Origin: Pagrus major
Taxonomy: Eukaryota; Chordata; Actinopteri; Spariformes; Sparidae
Direction of reading: 5' to 3'
Assembly: GCF_040436345.1 (NCBI RefSeq)
Contig: NC_133237.1
Coordinates: 24,309,749 to 24,373,748, forward strand
Length of the DNA stretch: 64,000 nt
Made by a program: the position numbers and the translations under genes. Shown here piece by piece: positions 24,960-37,566 of this stretch; the stretch's first letter is position 1, and each line of letters starts with the position of its first letter. The notes under the pieces are model-generated. The model ran no database searches. It was not told the DNA's origin and worked only from the letters and a program-made list of their open reading frames with translations.

Positions 24960-27937
24960 GAGGTCAAACACTTAGACGTGGCTCTGGTGATCCTGCAGCT
25001 GGTCCAGCGTTACCTTCAGAGGTGCAGAAGGAAGCAAAGATCAGCAATCTTGCCTGAAAACAGCGTCTGTACTGAGCCATTCTGTGTTTGCAGTGAATTT
25101 AGACGTTGCAGGCAAACATTGTTCCACTTCGGTAAATTAAATTAAGGCTACATATGAATAACTGGGATGTTTGTCGTCCCACTGGCTCTCACCACACACT
25201 TGGGAATGTGGAAAATGTAATTATATCAATCTTTATCGGATTCGATTGTTAACAGGTGCATGCCGACGGTGCGGGGTATGAATTTATCAAACCAGAGCTG
25301 AGGCGGAAAATCTAAAATCACATCCTGCTCGTTAATTTTACATTAAATTCTGTGACCAAGGAAGTTTGGATCCAAATTACTGCCGTCATGTGTTTCACTT
25401 TTAAGGGCCACTGAAAGGTCTGAAGAGGTTAACTTTCTCAGCAGGCTCTATAATTCTTTTTAGATGTGTCCGCCTAAATAAAGAAAGGCTTTATTCATTT
25501 ATATAAGTCATAAATCATTTATATGAAAAGCTTGCAGGTTCAGTTTAGCTTTAAATATAATAAACCTGATCCAGATTTGAGTAGAGGCATTAAAACAAGC
25601 ACATAACACCGTAAAAACTACAAAAACACTCCAGTGTACAGGACACAGCTCAGAGGGTATTTTGGTGTTGACTTTCCCATTAAGAGGCAAACATCCCATC
25701 AGTGTTTACTATTCCAACAGTGGAACAGAAACCTTGTTAATGCCATGAAATTGAATGCCTGTCCTTCACATGTTTCTCATCCAACAGCTGTCGACGACAC
25801 TCTCTTCCGTCTTGCATTTGCACAGGCCGTGTTTCTCCGTGAGAGAGGAATGTGTTGTGTTTGATAAGACCTTCACAGCGACTGACGGATATTCAGATGA
25901 CTCAAAGGGAAGTGGCTGGCATGAAATAAAAAAAAATCCAGAAAGCGAGTTTTGTTCACAGACGCGGCGAGCGTCCGATCAGGTAGGAAATCACAGCTGA
26001 AAATAATTTCTTCCTTGCGTTGAGATACGAACATCTGGTACAACTATAACCAGCAGTTTTTCTGTTGTCATGGCTTTTTTCAAAACATTCACTTCTCAGC
26101 TTCAAAACCAAAAAGTTTGACATGTCTTTCTAATTTCTTCCAGAAATGAAGATAGAGAGAGGAAGAAGAAGGGGGAAGATGGTATGCTTCAGTGTGTGTG
26201 TTTGCATCATTAACTGCATCCTCAATGGATGTTTTCCAGCTCAGTGGTCGGTCTGTATTCTGTCAGCGATAGAGTGCCTGATAAACTACAAACACGCGTC
26301 TGTGGCTTTGCAGAGTGAAGCAGGAGCTACGCTGAAAAAGAAGGAGACAGAGCCTGACGTACGGACCTTCATACGCCGCATTATGTGTCATTACCGACCT
26401 ACTGTATGTCATCATGCTGCTCTTTTAGAGAGCTCCATGACAACCAGGGACGATTACTGTCTCGCCATTAGATGAGTTTTTGCACAGTTTCCACAGGGTT
26501 ATGTAACCTATCCATTAGAGCGCCGCAGTGTAAAGTCATGAGAGATATTCCTCCCCATAAATATTCATCTCTTGTTGATACCTGTCACTCAACAGGCACA
26601 GTGAGAAAGTGTATCTTTTTTCTTTACTTTTACATCACAGAAAGAAGAATCGAAAGTTGAGCTGTCATGAGTTTGACCCTGAAGACAACTATCATCACTC
26701 AAACGCCGACATCGATATGAACAAAAAGTAAACTGTGGGACGTGGAAACATATCAGGTGTCCTTTAAAGTTGAACATGATGGATTGTGCATCTCAGTAAA
26801 AAGGTGAAAATAATACCTGGAACAATATGAAATATTAAGAAAGAGCCACAAACCCACATATGCTGCTGCTGAACCAAGACTCACAACTCTTTTCTGAGAA
26901 TTTCAGAGTCAGAAAAGTATCTTCAGATGGAGCCAAGCCCGCCGGTTTGAAGCGCTGCTGATTGTCTGCATGAAAGCACAGTCGCGTTGTATTAAAGTTT
27001 AAACCTGCCAGGTCCTGTTCAAGAGAGAGGGAGACCTGACAGACGGCGGTCACACTGACAGAAGCTGAGTAACGAGACAAATCAGCATCGAGGCTCACGA
27101 GCAGACAAGAAACGTTTGTTTTAATTAATATAATTAAATCAGTTACAGCATTTTTCCTCAGTGCACGGTTCAGAAATGGATTCGGGATTCGGGATGAACA
27201 CAGTCATCTGGACAAAGACAGAAAATGTGAAAACGATGCCCGCGAGCACATATTTGAAAACACTTGAAAAAAAAACCTGTCACTGGCACAGAAATGCTCA
27301 CATCTGCATGATTACAAACATTATAAATTATAAACAAAGGCTCACTACTGTTCAGTGTAACACCCAGAGGGCACAGAAGGTCTAGTGTTAGCAGATTCAT
27401 CCAGCTCAGGTACCTGTGCACAAACAAAATCACTTCAGACTTTCAAACTGTGTGCAGTGAAGTTCAACCAGGGTGCTGCTGCTGGATTCACACAGCAGTT
27501 CACCCAGGATACCGTGTCAAAGTTTTCACATTTAACAGACGTAACTTATTTAACTTGTGTTACCGAACGCACTTATTTTAACCTGGGCCGGACGATATAT
27601 CGTTAGAGCATCGACATCACAATGTGCACATCAACATCGCAGGACGTGTAATGTCAGGTAAGGACAATAAACTCGGCTCTGTCACATTTTGTTTTTTGGC
27701 TGCATTCAAGCTGGTAAAAAAAAATGGTAAGATCTTTGATAAATACCTTCACTCAGTCGTCTTTCTGCCACACACTGGTTGTAACCATGGTGACTTTCAG
27801 CTCCGGTGACATCACATGCGTAGCCCCGACTGAGTTATTCAAGTTATCTGGTGACCATTCCTGTATTTTTTATGTCCCAGAAAACCAAAGATCACAATGT
27901 TGTTGTTTGTTTTTTCCAATATTGTGAAGCCTGACTT
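24960..27937. other. Non-coding stretch, no gene recognised
   Basis: Short open frames only (up to 109 codons at 26146-26475, plus), none recognisable. No supported RNA gene. Confidence 0.4.
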
Positions 27938-28182
27938 TTAAAAGGGACACTGTGTAGTTTTGGAGAAGAAGTTCAAACTCCAAAACTGAATAAACAAGCT
28001 GTCCTCAGAGGAAAATAAGGTCCCCAGAACACTGTTTGAAGCTAGAAAGGTGGCAGGGTCCGCCAAATATAAACAAAGTAAAACAGTATGAAATTGAGTT
28101 GTCCTTTAAGGTCAGCTTGTTTATTCAGTCATGAAAACAAAGGTTTGATTTCTTTCTGCCCCAAAACTACATAATGCTTTAA
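27938..28182. mobile_element. MITE with imperfect terminal inverted repeats
   Basis: Left end TTTAAAAGGGACACTGTGTAG then TTTTGGAGAAGAA. The complement of the right end reads TTAAAGCATTATGTAGTTTT then GGGGCAGAAAGAA. Shared blocks TTAAA, TGTAGTTTTGG and AGAA define the inverted repeat. About 245 nt, non-coding. Confidence 0.7.
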
Positions 28183-28479
28183 CTGGAAGCATGGATTCAG
28201 TCTAATCCTGACCAAACTGTGACTGATTACACTGTTAAACAAAGGGATGGATGACGACAGAAGTCATGGATCTGCTCTTCATTACAGTTAATTGGAAGCA
28301 TCGTCACATCCCTGGAAGGCAAAATTGGACTTTGGCGTATTCACTGCTCACAATTTGAAAGTGTAAAGTTATTACCAGCCATGACAGCCACTTCATGCCC
28401 CTGGCACACATTCCTGGCCGTTGCGATGCCTGTTGTGGCGGGACCCACCACAAAAGCATTTTGAGTACTTTGCCGGTTG

Positions 28480-28485
28480 TTTATT
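28480..28485 (-). terminator. slc25a10: Candidate poly(A) signal of slc25a10
   Basis: TTTATT on the plus strand (AATAAA on the minus strand), about 510 nt beyond the slc25a10 stop codon. It is the first clear minus-strand AATAAA outside the neighbouring MITE. The assignment is inference. Confidence 0.4.
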
Positions 28486-28992
28486 CGTCTCTCCGTCTGT
28501 CTGTCTGTTGACAGATTTTGTCATCACGAGAGCGACACAAGCACGCAAAATGCAGTCATGACTAGGCCGAGTAAGTAGCTGGATGTGGCCTCATGTAATA
28601 AATGTAGTAATGACCGCTGAGTACTCGAGGGTCAGTGGAGTCACGGCTGGGGTGATCCCATCACAAGATGGTCTTTAGTTTGTTCAAAGATTAATGAGAC
28701 TGAGCTGATTCAGTTTAGTTTAGACTAACTTTTACAACCTTTATGTCTGATTTATAGTACAGTACAGTTCACAGGGAACAGGCCACTAAAGCCATCCGAT
28801 AGTTCAAGTCATCTGTTTGTAATACTGTGGGAGACACAGTAAATGAGCAGGTGTTATGGGTCGATCTTGGCCGGTTCTTGTTATTAGTGGTGTTTGGTGG
28901 ACTCCTGCTGAAAATAGCATCAACGAATGACGCTGTCCAACATGGAAATCCACTGAAGTTGAGGGAAACCTTGAGGAATCACTTCCTTCCTC

Positions 28993-31900
28993 TCAGCAGA
29001 CGACCACCGCGCCGAAATGCTGCCTCAGTTGTTCGAGGAACATGAAGGTGAGGACCGTGTGAGGGATGAGACGGATAGCGGCAGGAACAAGACCCTGCAG
29101 ACAAATCATATCATTATTTCAGCAGGTTAAAATAGAGCAACAGTCATGCTTTGGGTGGAAGGAGCAGTGTTAAACATCACGTCTTGAAGGTGACACCTTG
29201 TAAAATGCCTTCGGGCCCAGATTTGCAGTTTCCGTTAGACAGTGAAACACACCCTGCAACAAGGACACACAAAACAAAGACATGTCAGACAGTGTGATTC
29301 TCCACAGCGCATGAATAAAACATACATGTCCGAGGGATGAGAGGGAGACCGAGGGAGATGCCCAAATCCCAACCATTCTGTCCAGCAACATTTAAATCAC
29401 ATGACAACATGTACAACAAACTCACCCCGTACTCCAGTTTTGAATTCATTAGTCTGGTTTTAACAACATCGAGTGGTTGGCACAGGATTGTGGCACAGCC
29501 GCCCTGCGGAGAAAAGACGTCTTAAAGATGTTGTTGATCTTATATAAACAACGACAGAGGTGAGTAACTCACTGCAAACACACTGGCCAGGAAGTGTGTG
29601 AGGATGTTGTCAGTCAGGTAACCAGTGGACAGAAACAGCTGCTTGGACTGGTCGTAACAGGAGAGCTGCAGGGCGAAACGCACACAGACTGCAAAAACAG
29701 CAGAGCGGCATTGTTGTGATGTAACAGTTGTGTAACGCAGAGGTGTCTTTACCTGTCCGATAGAGACCAGCGCACCTCTGGTAGACGCTAGTGTGCCGCC
29801 AGAGAACAGTTTCTTCACTCCCTCTACAGATTAAACAGCAGAATGGAGAAAATGTGAAGGAGGAAAATAAAAAGTGTCTACAGAGATCTAGATTTTTGCA
29901 GACGAGGAGCCTTTTCAGCCTGATTGCCAGAATAAAATCAGTGTTTGGACAGTATTTGCCTCCAAAAGGTAGTGAAGTGGAAGTATAAAGTAGCCAAAAA
30001 TGGAAATACTCCAAGTATAAGTACCTCAACATTATACTTAAGTACAGTACTTTATTCGATCCCCCCAATATTTGAAAAAACGCCACAAAAGTGCCTTCTT
30101 AGATGCCCCCATGGTGGATAAAACATGATTAAGTCCCCTTGAGGATGTCATTTCAGTGCCATTTCTGCATAAAGGGGCCACACCGCCTTTTCTTTCCCAC
30201 CCCTTCCCCTCAAACATCCTGAGTCCGCCACTGGCACCATTTCAACAGTTACATGAGCTGACTTTCATGTTGGGAGGTGGAAGGTGTGGTGGTTTCGTGA
30301 CAGCTGCCAAACGAGAGAACAGTGAATCTTACCCTCCTTCCAAACACGAAATAGTCCGTCTAGCGCATGAGCGTAACTGGTAAAGAGAAACAAATCTCAC
30401 AATGTGGTGATTTGAATGTGACTACGCACATAAAAACGATCAGAACATGATGCATTTCCTTTTTTCAATTTTCACTTACTTTCTCCTGAGCTCGACCGGC
30501 AGCTTGACATCATTCTGCATTCTGCACAGATGACAGATTAACAATTAGAAAAACCAGTTAACAGTCAGGATGAAAACCCTTCACGGTGATTATCTTTGAA
30601 TACGGTGGAAATTAGCCTGTCAAACTTGAATAGTGAGAATAAAATGGTGAAGCATTTTTTGGTTGATGACGTCAAATCCAAATCTCACTCGCATCACATT
30701 CTGATTTTCATGTTGCAGTACTTGGTATTTGCTCTACATGATTTAAAAGAGAGGGAATTTCAGCAGTCTTGTTGGTTTAATTATTCTTTTCTGTTTCATC
30801 TCTCCACAGAGTATTGTGCAGAACAGGTACTGCTTTGAATTTAAAGTGCAGGTTGTGACTCAAGAGTCTACAGTAATAATGTGAAGAAGAAAAAGAGTAT
30901 CAAATAATCAAATTTACAAAATGCATTAAATCTCTTTTAATTCATCTTTCCATAAAACTCACCGGACATTCACCAGGTCTGCTGGAGTCCCAATGAAACC
31001 GCCTGCAAACCCTGTTGGGGAACACATATTAAAGTATTTGAGACTAACAACCTGTCAAATGCATGCTTCAAACAAATAAAGGCCCAGTATATCACCAGAG
31101 TGACGACTAACTGCGGCTAATTGTAGCTGTCTTTAGCGCAGTTAGCTGTGCAGCTAGTGGTCGGGTCTGGGAGCTCAGAGCACCAGGAGAGGGTTGGTGT
31201 TGTTTACAGTGCTAGCACAGGAGCTCTGAACCACCGAGAGGAGGAGGCTTTTAGGCCCAGGAACGGGCATGACCCCAGCAGAGAATACCGGTGGGGAGCT
31301 GTGCCAGAACCAGAGCCGACTGAGCTCTCTCAGTGGACACTGCCGGAGTGGGACTGAACACAACCCCTGAGACTGATGGAGGCCAGTTTGACGACAGGGA
31401 TACAGTACTGAGGTGGTTTACAGCGGCTCTGACTGGGACTCTGAGTCCTGGGACGACCAAAACATGGAGGGTTCTGACATGGACAGAAGAGGCAGGAAGT
31501 GGGAGAGGAGCGAGATGGAGGTCGGGCATCAGTCAATGCCAACATCCGACAGTATGGCCGGTACTATCGGACTATTGCCTCCAGTACAAAGTGGTATTAC
31601 AAGCCAAGATGGGACAGGGATAGCTGGTTAGCATGCCAACTAGATATCAAAACATAGATGCAGGTATCTTTGACAATTTTTTTTTAAATATTTCACTGTT
31701 AAAAAAAAAAACATATGGACTGATATACCAGATACTATCAGGACACATACCTCCAAAGGTGCCCAGCAGGACCTTCTGGTAGAAAGGCATCAGACCTTTG
31801 TTCTCTCTGGTTATCTTGTCTCTGACAGTCTCATAAATGGCAAACCGTGTCAAAGAATATGTCATCTAGAAAGAAAGAAAGAAAAGAAATCCATCCGAAT

Positions 31901-32794
31901 GTGAGCAGCGTGGACACGCACAGTGAGCGAATGATTTAATGTGTGTGTGTGTTTTTCCACCTGCCGACAGAGCGACGCACTGAGGCCACTGTAGAGAGCC
32001 AGATAACCTTCTCTCCTCACCACGTTAACAGTCATCCCAATCATCCTCACCCTCACCTCCTGCTGCGTCTGTAAGTGCACCTGGAAATGACCACATGGGA
32101 GCAGCGACGAGGGTCAGTCACACATTTAATGATAGCAGCAACTACCTGCACATGAGTGAAGTGAAACTACCTGCACGTGTGTGAAGTGAAACTACCTGCA
32201 CGTGTGTGAAGTGAAACTACCTGCACGAGTGTGAAGTGACAGTAGTCAGTCAGCACAACTAACGTCTGATGCTGTCCGAAGTAGTGACATCAAGCCAACA
32301 AGATGGGTTCTTAAATTAAGGTGATAATCAACTGATTCTGAACATCACAACAAAATATTCAATCAGCGTGTTGAATGAAGGAAAATCCATTCAAAAGGAA
32401 GATAATAGGTGTTGGAAATGGAATCAGTACGATTCAAAGCATCCAAACAAGCCGATTGATTGTCATAATCAAGGTTATTTAGGAAATTAGGTAAACTGAA
32501 TTATCACCATGAAACAGCAATCTATCTATTCCGAAAGTAAGTTTTCAGCAGGAAAAGAGAGGAAAATAAACCTTCACAGGATGTAATCTTATTAACATTT
32601 CAGCCCAGACAGAGCAATGAGGCCTAACTGGATCATTTTCTTAACTTCTTTTAGGAAAGAGAATTGTGCTACAATCAAAAATCAATGCACTTTTTTTATT
32701 TTACCTTAATTAAATCCAGCGGGTGTGTTAAACAGGCAGCTGCACTGGAGGAGACCCCACCGAAATACCAACGAGACACACGAGTTTCCTGCAT
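28993..32794 (-). CDS. slc25a10: Mitochondrial dicarboxylate carrier SLC25A10
   Basis: This inner-membrane carrier exchanges malate or succinate for phosphate and sulfur anions. Eleven coding exons join in frame to 286 codons (human about 287): 32705-32794, 31961-32080, 31751-31865, 30963-31011, 30480-30521, 30333-30376, 29753-29823, 29573-29665, 29426-29503, 29197-29253 and 28993-29094. All introns are GT-AG. The three mitochondrial-carrier repeats are visible with signature motifs PLDLIK (25-30), PADLVNVR (118-125) and PLDVVK (218-223). VHLQTQQEV and MTYSLTRFAIYETVRD are close to mammalian SLC25A10. I chose the ATG at 32794 because it gives the family's normal N-terminus (MQETRVSRWYFGG). 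An in-frame ATG at 32887 would add 31 residues. Introns carry family B and C repeats and a minisatellite. The gene lies downstream of mrpl12 on the same strand. Confidence 0.95.
29968..30060 (-). repeat. Fragment of AGTACTT-type repeat (family C) in slc25a10 intron 6
   Basis: Contains GGAAATACTCCAAGTATAAG, AAGTACAGTACTTTATTCGA and AGTGAAGTGGAAGTATAAAG, the same vocabulary as the long cluster at 53.2-54.0 kb. Confidence 0.55.
31130..31625 (+). repeat. Dispersed repeat, family B (copy 2) in slc25a10 intron 3
   Basis: GC-richer than its surroundings. Shares an ordered series of blocks with 18545-18765 (GTTAGCTGTGCAGCT, GGGAGCTCAGAGCACC, GTTGTTTACAGTGCTAGCAC, GACCCCAGCAGAGAATACCG, CAGAACCAGAGC). 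Several frames are open here, but that follows from composition and I see no protein family. Longer than copy 1, so closer to full length. Confidence 0.55.
32140..32240. repeat. Minisatellite of about 30 bp, four units, in slc25a10 intron 1
   Basis: The unit AACTACCTGCACGTGTGTGA followed by AGTGA is repeated: units beginning AACTACCTGCAC start near 32140, 32167, 32197 and 32215-32227 with only small changes (ATGAG, GTGTG, GAGTG). A recent tandem expansion. Confidence 0.8.
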
Positions 32795-32887
32795 GTTGTT
32801 GGTGAAACAAAGTCCAAAAGGAAGAAGGCGAGGTGTCGGCTCCTCAGAGGCTGCTGGGACGACTTTGTCCGAGCGTGCTCGCTTCAT

Positions 32888-35800
32888 CCTCTCCTCTCAA
32901 CACTGCTGGTGATGTTTGTACGCTGTTCATGTTGAATCCACAATAGATAAACTCAGTGCAAGTGTCCTTCACGCTAATCTCCATTTTGTCCTGAGAAAGA
33001 GCCGGACACTTTGGATCAACATATGGCTGAACACGTCCAGAGTGGAGTGCAGAGCCGTCGAACTTACTCCATCTTACCGTGCCAAGAAAAGGGGTGCAGC
33101 TGGTTAGTGGGAGGAAGTGTACGTGACTAATGTAAAAATAGTAAGTGGCTTGACTTGCCACTGTAGTTTTGTGAATGCGGTATGGCAACATCCGAGGTCT
33201 CAGCTATCACAGATCAAAGGTCCTGAAGTTAAAAAAAATATTTGTCAAGAATAGACGTCGTATTCCCACCGTACTATTCAGTCTCAGGGTCACACGAAGG
33301 GTCACGAGGTCAAAAATATACAACATGTGTTCCCTCTACAACACCCTCAGCAACAGTCTCTACTTCTGGTAATAAGTAATTAGTATGTTTAATCAGCGTT
33401 TCTAAAAGCCAGAGTGTCTGTTTGGGTTCTTAAATGTGACATGATTTTAAATGAGCGTTGCAGCAGTGGTATGAATGGGCAGCCTGGCACTGCTCTGTGT
33501 GTGCTGACTCAGAGGGAGGGGGATTCATGACAGATGACAGAAACAGTAACCGGATACCGACTCCAAGTCAGAGCAAAGGCGAGACGTGCTTGCTTCTGCA
33601 GTATGAGAGGCCGCCCAAGCCACAATTTGGCAAAATCTTGGCCCTCTTACATGCAGACATACATTCGTCTTTCACATATTTATATTTTCAATCTCACTTT
33701 AATTTATTTTCATTCTTACACCCACACATTTTTATTCTTATATTTATATACTAACAACAGCACAAAGCTAACTATGAAAACTAAGGGTGAAAAAGCACCA
33801 TCAGGAGGCTAATCTCCAGCGCATCAGGACAGTTTTCTATGACTCACACCAGGATTACAGTCCATATAATTTTCTCACCCGCGGCAAATTGAATGATGAT
33901 GCGTAGCCAGTTGTGTGTTGTGCGTCTTCCTCGTGTTACATCCCTACACATCACTCTGTTCTGTCTCTTCTCTATTATAATTCAGCGGACATTTTGACAC
34001 TTCACAGGTCTAAATAATGAAATGAATGATGGCTTTATTCCATTTAGCTGCTTCAGTTTCAGGGTCCTGGACACTATCATGGTTTACAGGGAGATACACA
34101 CTTAAAGAGAGACATTGTTCATCTTTTGAGTTAACACTTTTCCTGCTATGACAATGTCTGCTGGGGAAAAAAGGCTTGAACACTTTCAATTACATCATAT
34201 TTCAGTGAGTTAAATGCACAATATGTTGGAGGAGATAGTCGGGTACAGAGCCCGGCCTTCTGGAGGAATAAACACCCAGAGTCACATCAGACGGGAGGAG
34301 AGCTCAGAGATTACATTTTGATTTTTGGGATTTCTCTTCTCTCCTGTTTATCAGCCTGACTGCAGCAGCAACCGGCAGAGGCGACCTCCGTTGTCGCGTG
34401 CACACACATGTTGCTCGCTAGTTTGCAGCTAAATGTACAGTAAAGTCATCTGGCTCTTTGGGGGAAGTGAACACAACAGAGAGTAATAATGTTAATAAAC
34501 ACAAAATAAGTGAAAATTTGCTCACATGAACGAGGACGAGGTGATGTTTTAGTTTCGTTTCCGTTATGTTTAGTCTCATTTGAGGACTTCCCTCCTCAAT
34601 CTTGGTTTGAATATTGTTGGAAACATCTGGAAAAATGTAAGTCAACAGCAAAATTTATAACAAATGTCTAAATGGTTTTAGACATTTTAATGCAGAACTC
34701 TTCCAGCTTTACTCCTCTGATGTTGATGCCCACACTGTCCCTGGTGTTCATGATGTTTTTAAGGTACTTCTCCTCATTTACATACATTTGAAATGGAAAA
34801 AATGCAAAATTGAAGGAAAAAAAGCCCAAAAATGTCACTTTAAGATGCTTTAATTTTTCCATTGGTATTTTTAAAAAACCTTTTGATTTTAACATGTGAG
34901 GATTCCCATTTGCATTTTTTTGTGATTCACATTTTGCTTTTAACCTTTTGAATTCACACCTTTTCCATCTGCGTTGTCCATTTTTCATGAGAGAATATTT
35001 TGTTTTCTCTGTCAGTGTTCAGGGAGTCGGCTCATCTGCGGTCATTTCGATATCAGAATGCATTTTATTTTTCCCCTTTCAATGATACATTCATGCTGCT
35101 TACTGCGCCATAGTGTCGAGTTAATGTATGTTCCCTCTTCCATTTTCAACATTATTGCTTTTTGGAGGCAAATCATCCTCCATGCATGATAACTTTTTTG
35201 AAGGGCACTTCGACAGACTCTGCACTTTGGTTTCCAGTGCTTCTGTAAAAGGAAAGTAATTCAACATCATTCTGAAATTTCTCCTGTTTTCAGCCGTCAC
35301 AGTCTTGAGGGAGTTACGTAAATGAGTGAATCACATATCAACCCCTCGGTCTCTATTCAGCCTGAGAGTTTTTACTGCGTGTTATCTCCTCACTCCTCTC
35401 CGCCTGTCATTCTTTCTCAACTACCCTGCAATAAAGCCTCAGAAAGGTAACAGTTTTACATATGCACAGGATGCAGAAGGTGGTTTGCTACATTTTTAAA
35501 GTCTTTGAGTCGCCTTCTAACTTTTTCTTTTTCCAGGCACAGAACCTCTAACAAAAAATGTACATTTTAGGATTTACATTTACTGACATCTAAAATACAT
35601 GTCAGATTAATCAAAGCACAATAAACAATGCTTCTAAAGAGAAAACTAAAAAGTATGTAGAATAATCTGATCCCATCATTGTCATATTCTGATTCTAGTG
35701 ACATGTAGGCTATAGATTAAACCCAAATTCAACCTGTGTCGTCTATTTTGACATAATATGTATTTAATCTTCTAAGCTACTTAAAAAATGGGAAGTGCAG

Positions 35801-37440
35801 ATTTATACCCCCCTACAGATAAAATAATGCTGCAGCAAAAGCAAAGAAAAAAAACATTTACCAATAAATACACCTTAAGGTCACAGACTCTTATCACCTG
35901 AACTCCCTGAAACAGCGTTCAAAAGATATAAATTACTGCGACGACTTAATCAGCACAAGTTATCTGACGGATTTACACTAAAAATTGGTCCTGGTTGGTG
36001 ACATATTCTGAGGAGGGGAAGGGGAGGGAAGATCCACACTTCCTTCTTATTCAAGGCAAATTTAGACCAAGCACAGCCTTCATACACCACCTGGTGGTCA
36101 CTCACCTGTATGAATAATAATTTAAATTACTAATTACTAATTAATTTTATCCCTTAAAGTCCAAGTGTTCACGTCTCAACACACAACACAATAGATAACA
36201 TTAATGACAGCTGCATTATATGTGGGTGAGCTAGTTTCAGGGCTCTGGTATTGTACATGCTCACTCACTGACACGGCTCACTGGGACACTTCATAGAACA
36301 GAACCATCCTTTACGTTATTGGATGTGTGCTTCTCCGGCTTTGATGAGTCAAAATCTCTGCTTGGAAAAAGGAAGCTATTAGGTGAGGTATTTAAATACA
36401 TGCACTAGTGTAGTGTAAATCAAGCACACAAAGTCCTGAAATGAGGTCTGATCATCAAAATATGTATAATAACTTGCTGAATGTAGTTTTTTAAACTACT
36501 AAATCGGCCTTTTCCTCATAAAGGACATTTCTGTGAGTGGGAAAGGCATCGTAATTAGATTCATGATGAACTCAGGAGCACCTTTTAACCTGATGATGTC
36601 ACTGACCACATGGTAAAACATTACTGTAAAGTAAAATTGGTGGAGATTAATCTACAGCCATCCTGTATTCAAAAATATTAACCAAACTGGCTCCAAAGCG
36701 TATATTTTGGGGGGTTTTGACATCAAACATAGCTTATACTGTATTTGTCTAAAGCATTAATGACCACAAATTTTTAAACTGCTTTTCTTTCTTACAGGAG
36801 AGCAACTGGTTTCTGTCCGTTTGAAAATTAAAATCAGCTTCAACCATCCACCCTCATCCTGTCTGGGGTCATTACAAGAGAGCTGCTGACCTCTAGTGGT
36901 CAGCAGCAGTAGAGCAGGACACACTTCACTGTAGGTTAAATTATTCTCTTCTTTAAACAGTTATAATATAATATACTGATTTTCAGTCTCACTTCTGCAT
37001 GTTTAAGGTTACGCAACACATTCATTCTCATCATCAACACCACAAGAACACATGAGAAGGAAACATCTTTGTATTTCGACTTTAATCACATTATCAATGA
37101 CTCTACGATCAACACGAGGGACTGAGCCCTGCCATCCCCTGAACCGGATCCAGTATCTGTTGTTCTTCAACGTAGGGAATGGTGACTGTGTCCCTACACC
37201 ATAATCTTTCCTTCTGTGACAAGTTTAACATACACACACTGAGAAATGACCAACCGACTTACTTGGCACCCAGGCCAGTGTTTGTGTAGCTTATTTTGCT
37301 ACACAAGTTATCAGACATAACCATGAGCAGACAAACGGATGAGGAAACAGCGAGGCGGCCATTTGTGCAGGCTGTGTGCCTGGAAAGTTCAGTCTGAGTT
37401 GGACCGCCCCCACCTGACGCCGTTAAGAGACAGTATGAAC
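32888..37440. other. Intergenic region between slc25a10 and mrpl12
   Basis: About 4.5 kb with no supported exon. The first few hundred bases should hold the slc25a10 promoter, but I see no clear TATA box. 33.66-33.77 kb is T-rich low complexity. 34.62-34.99 kb is AT-rich with ACATGTGAGGATTCCC and TGTGATTCACATTTTGC phrases, possibly a distant copy of the CACATGTG array at 4.3 kb. No repeats with clear ends and no RNA genes recognised. Confidence 0.5.
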
Positions 37441-37460
37441 GTCAGAAGGCATTTGTTTCC

Positions 37461-37466
37461 TTTATT
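37461..37466 (-). terminator. mrpl12: Candidate poly(A) signal of mrpl12
   Basis: TTTATT on the plus strand (AATAAA on the minus) about 100 nt after the mrpl12 stop codon, a normal short 3' UTR spacing for a ribosomal protein gene. Confidence 0.6.
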
Positions 37467-37566
37467 CCCAGGTAACTCCTCTTTGTCATGTAAAAAAAAA
37501 AATTAATAACAGGATGAACGATGAAGTGCACAAGCAGCAAAAAGGTGTAGACGGGTGGACACAGAT

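Noticed and set aside
31148-31631. Several overlapping frames in slc25a10 intron 3
   Set aside because: They lie in repeat family B, and openness is due to GC-rich composition.
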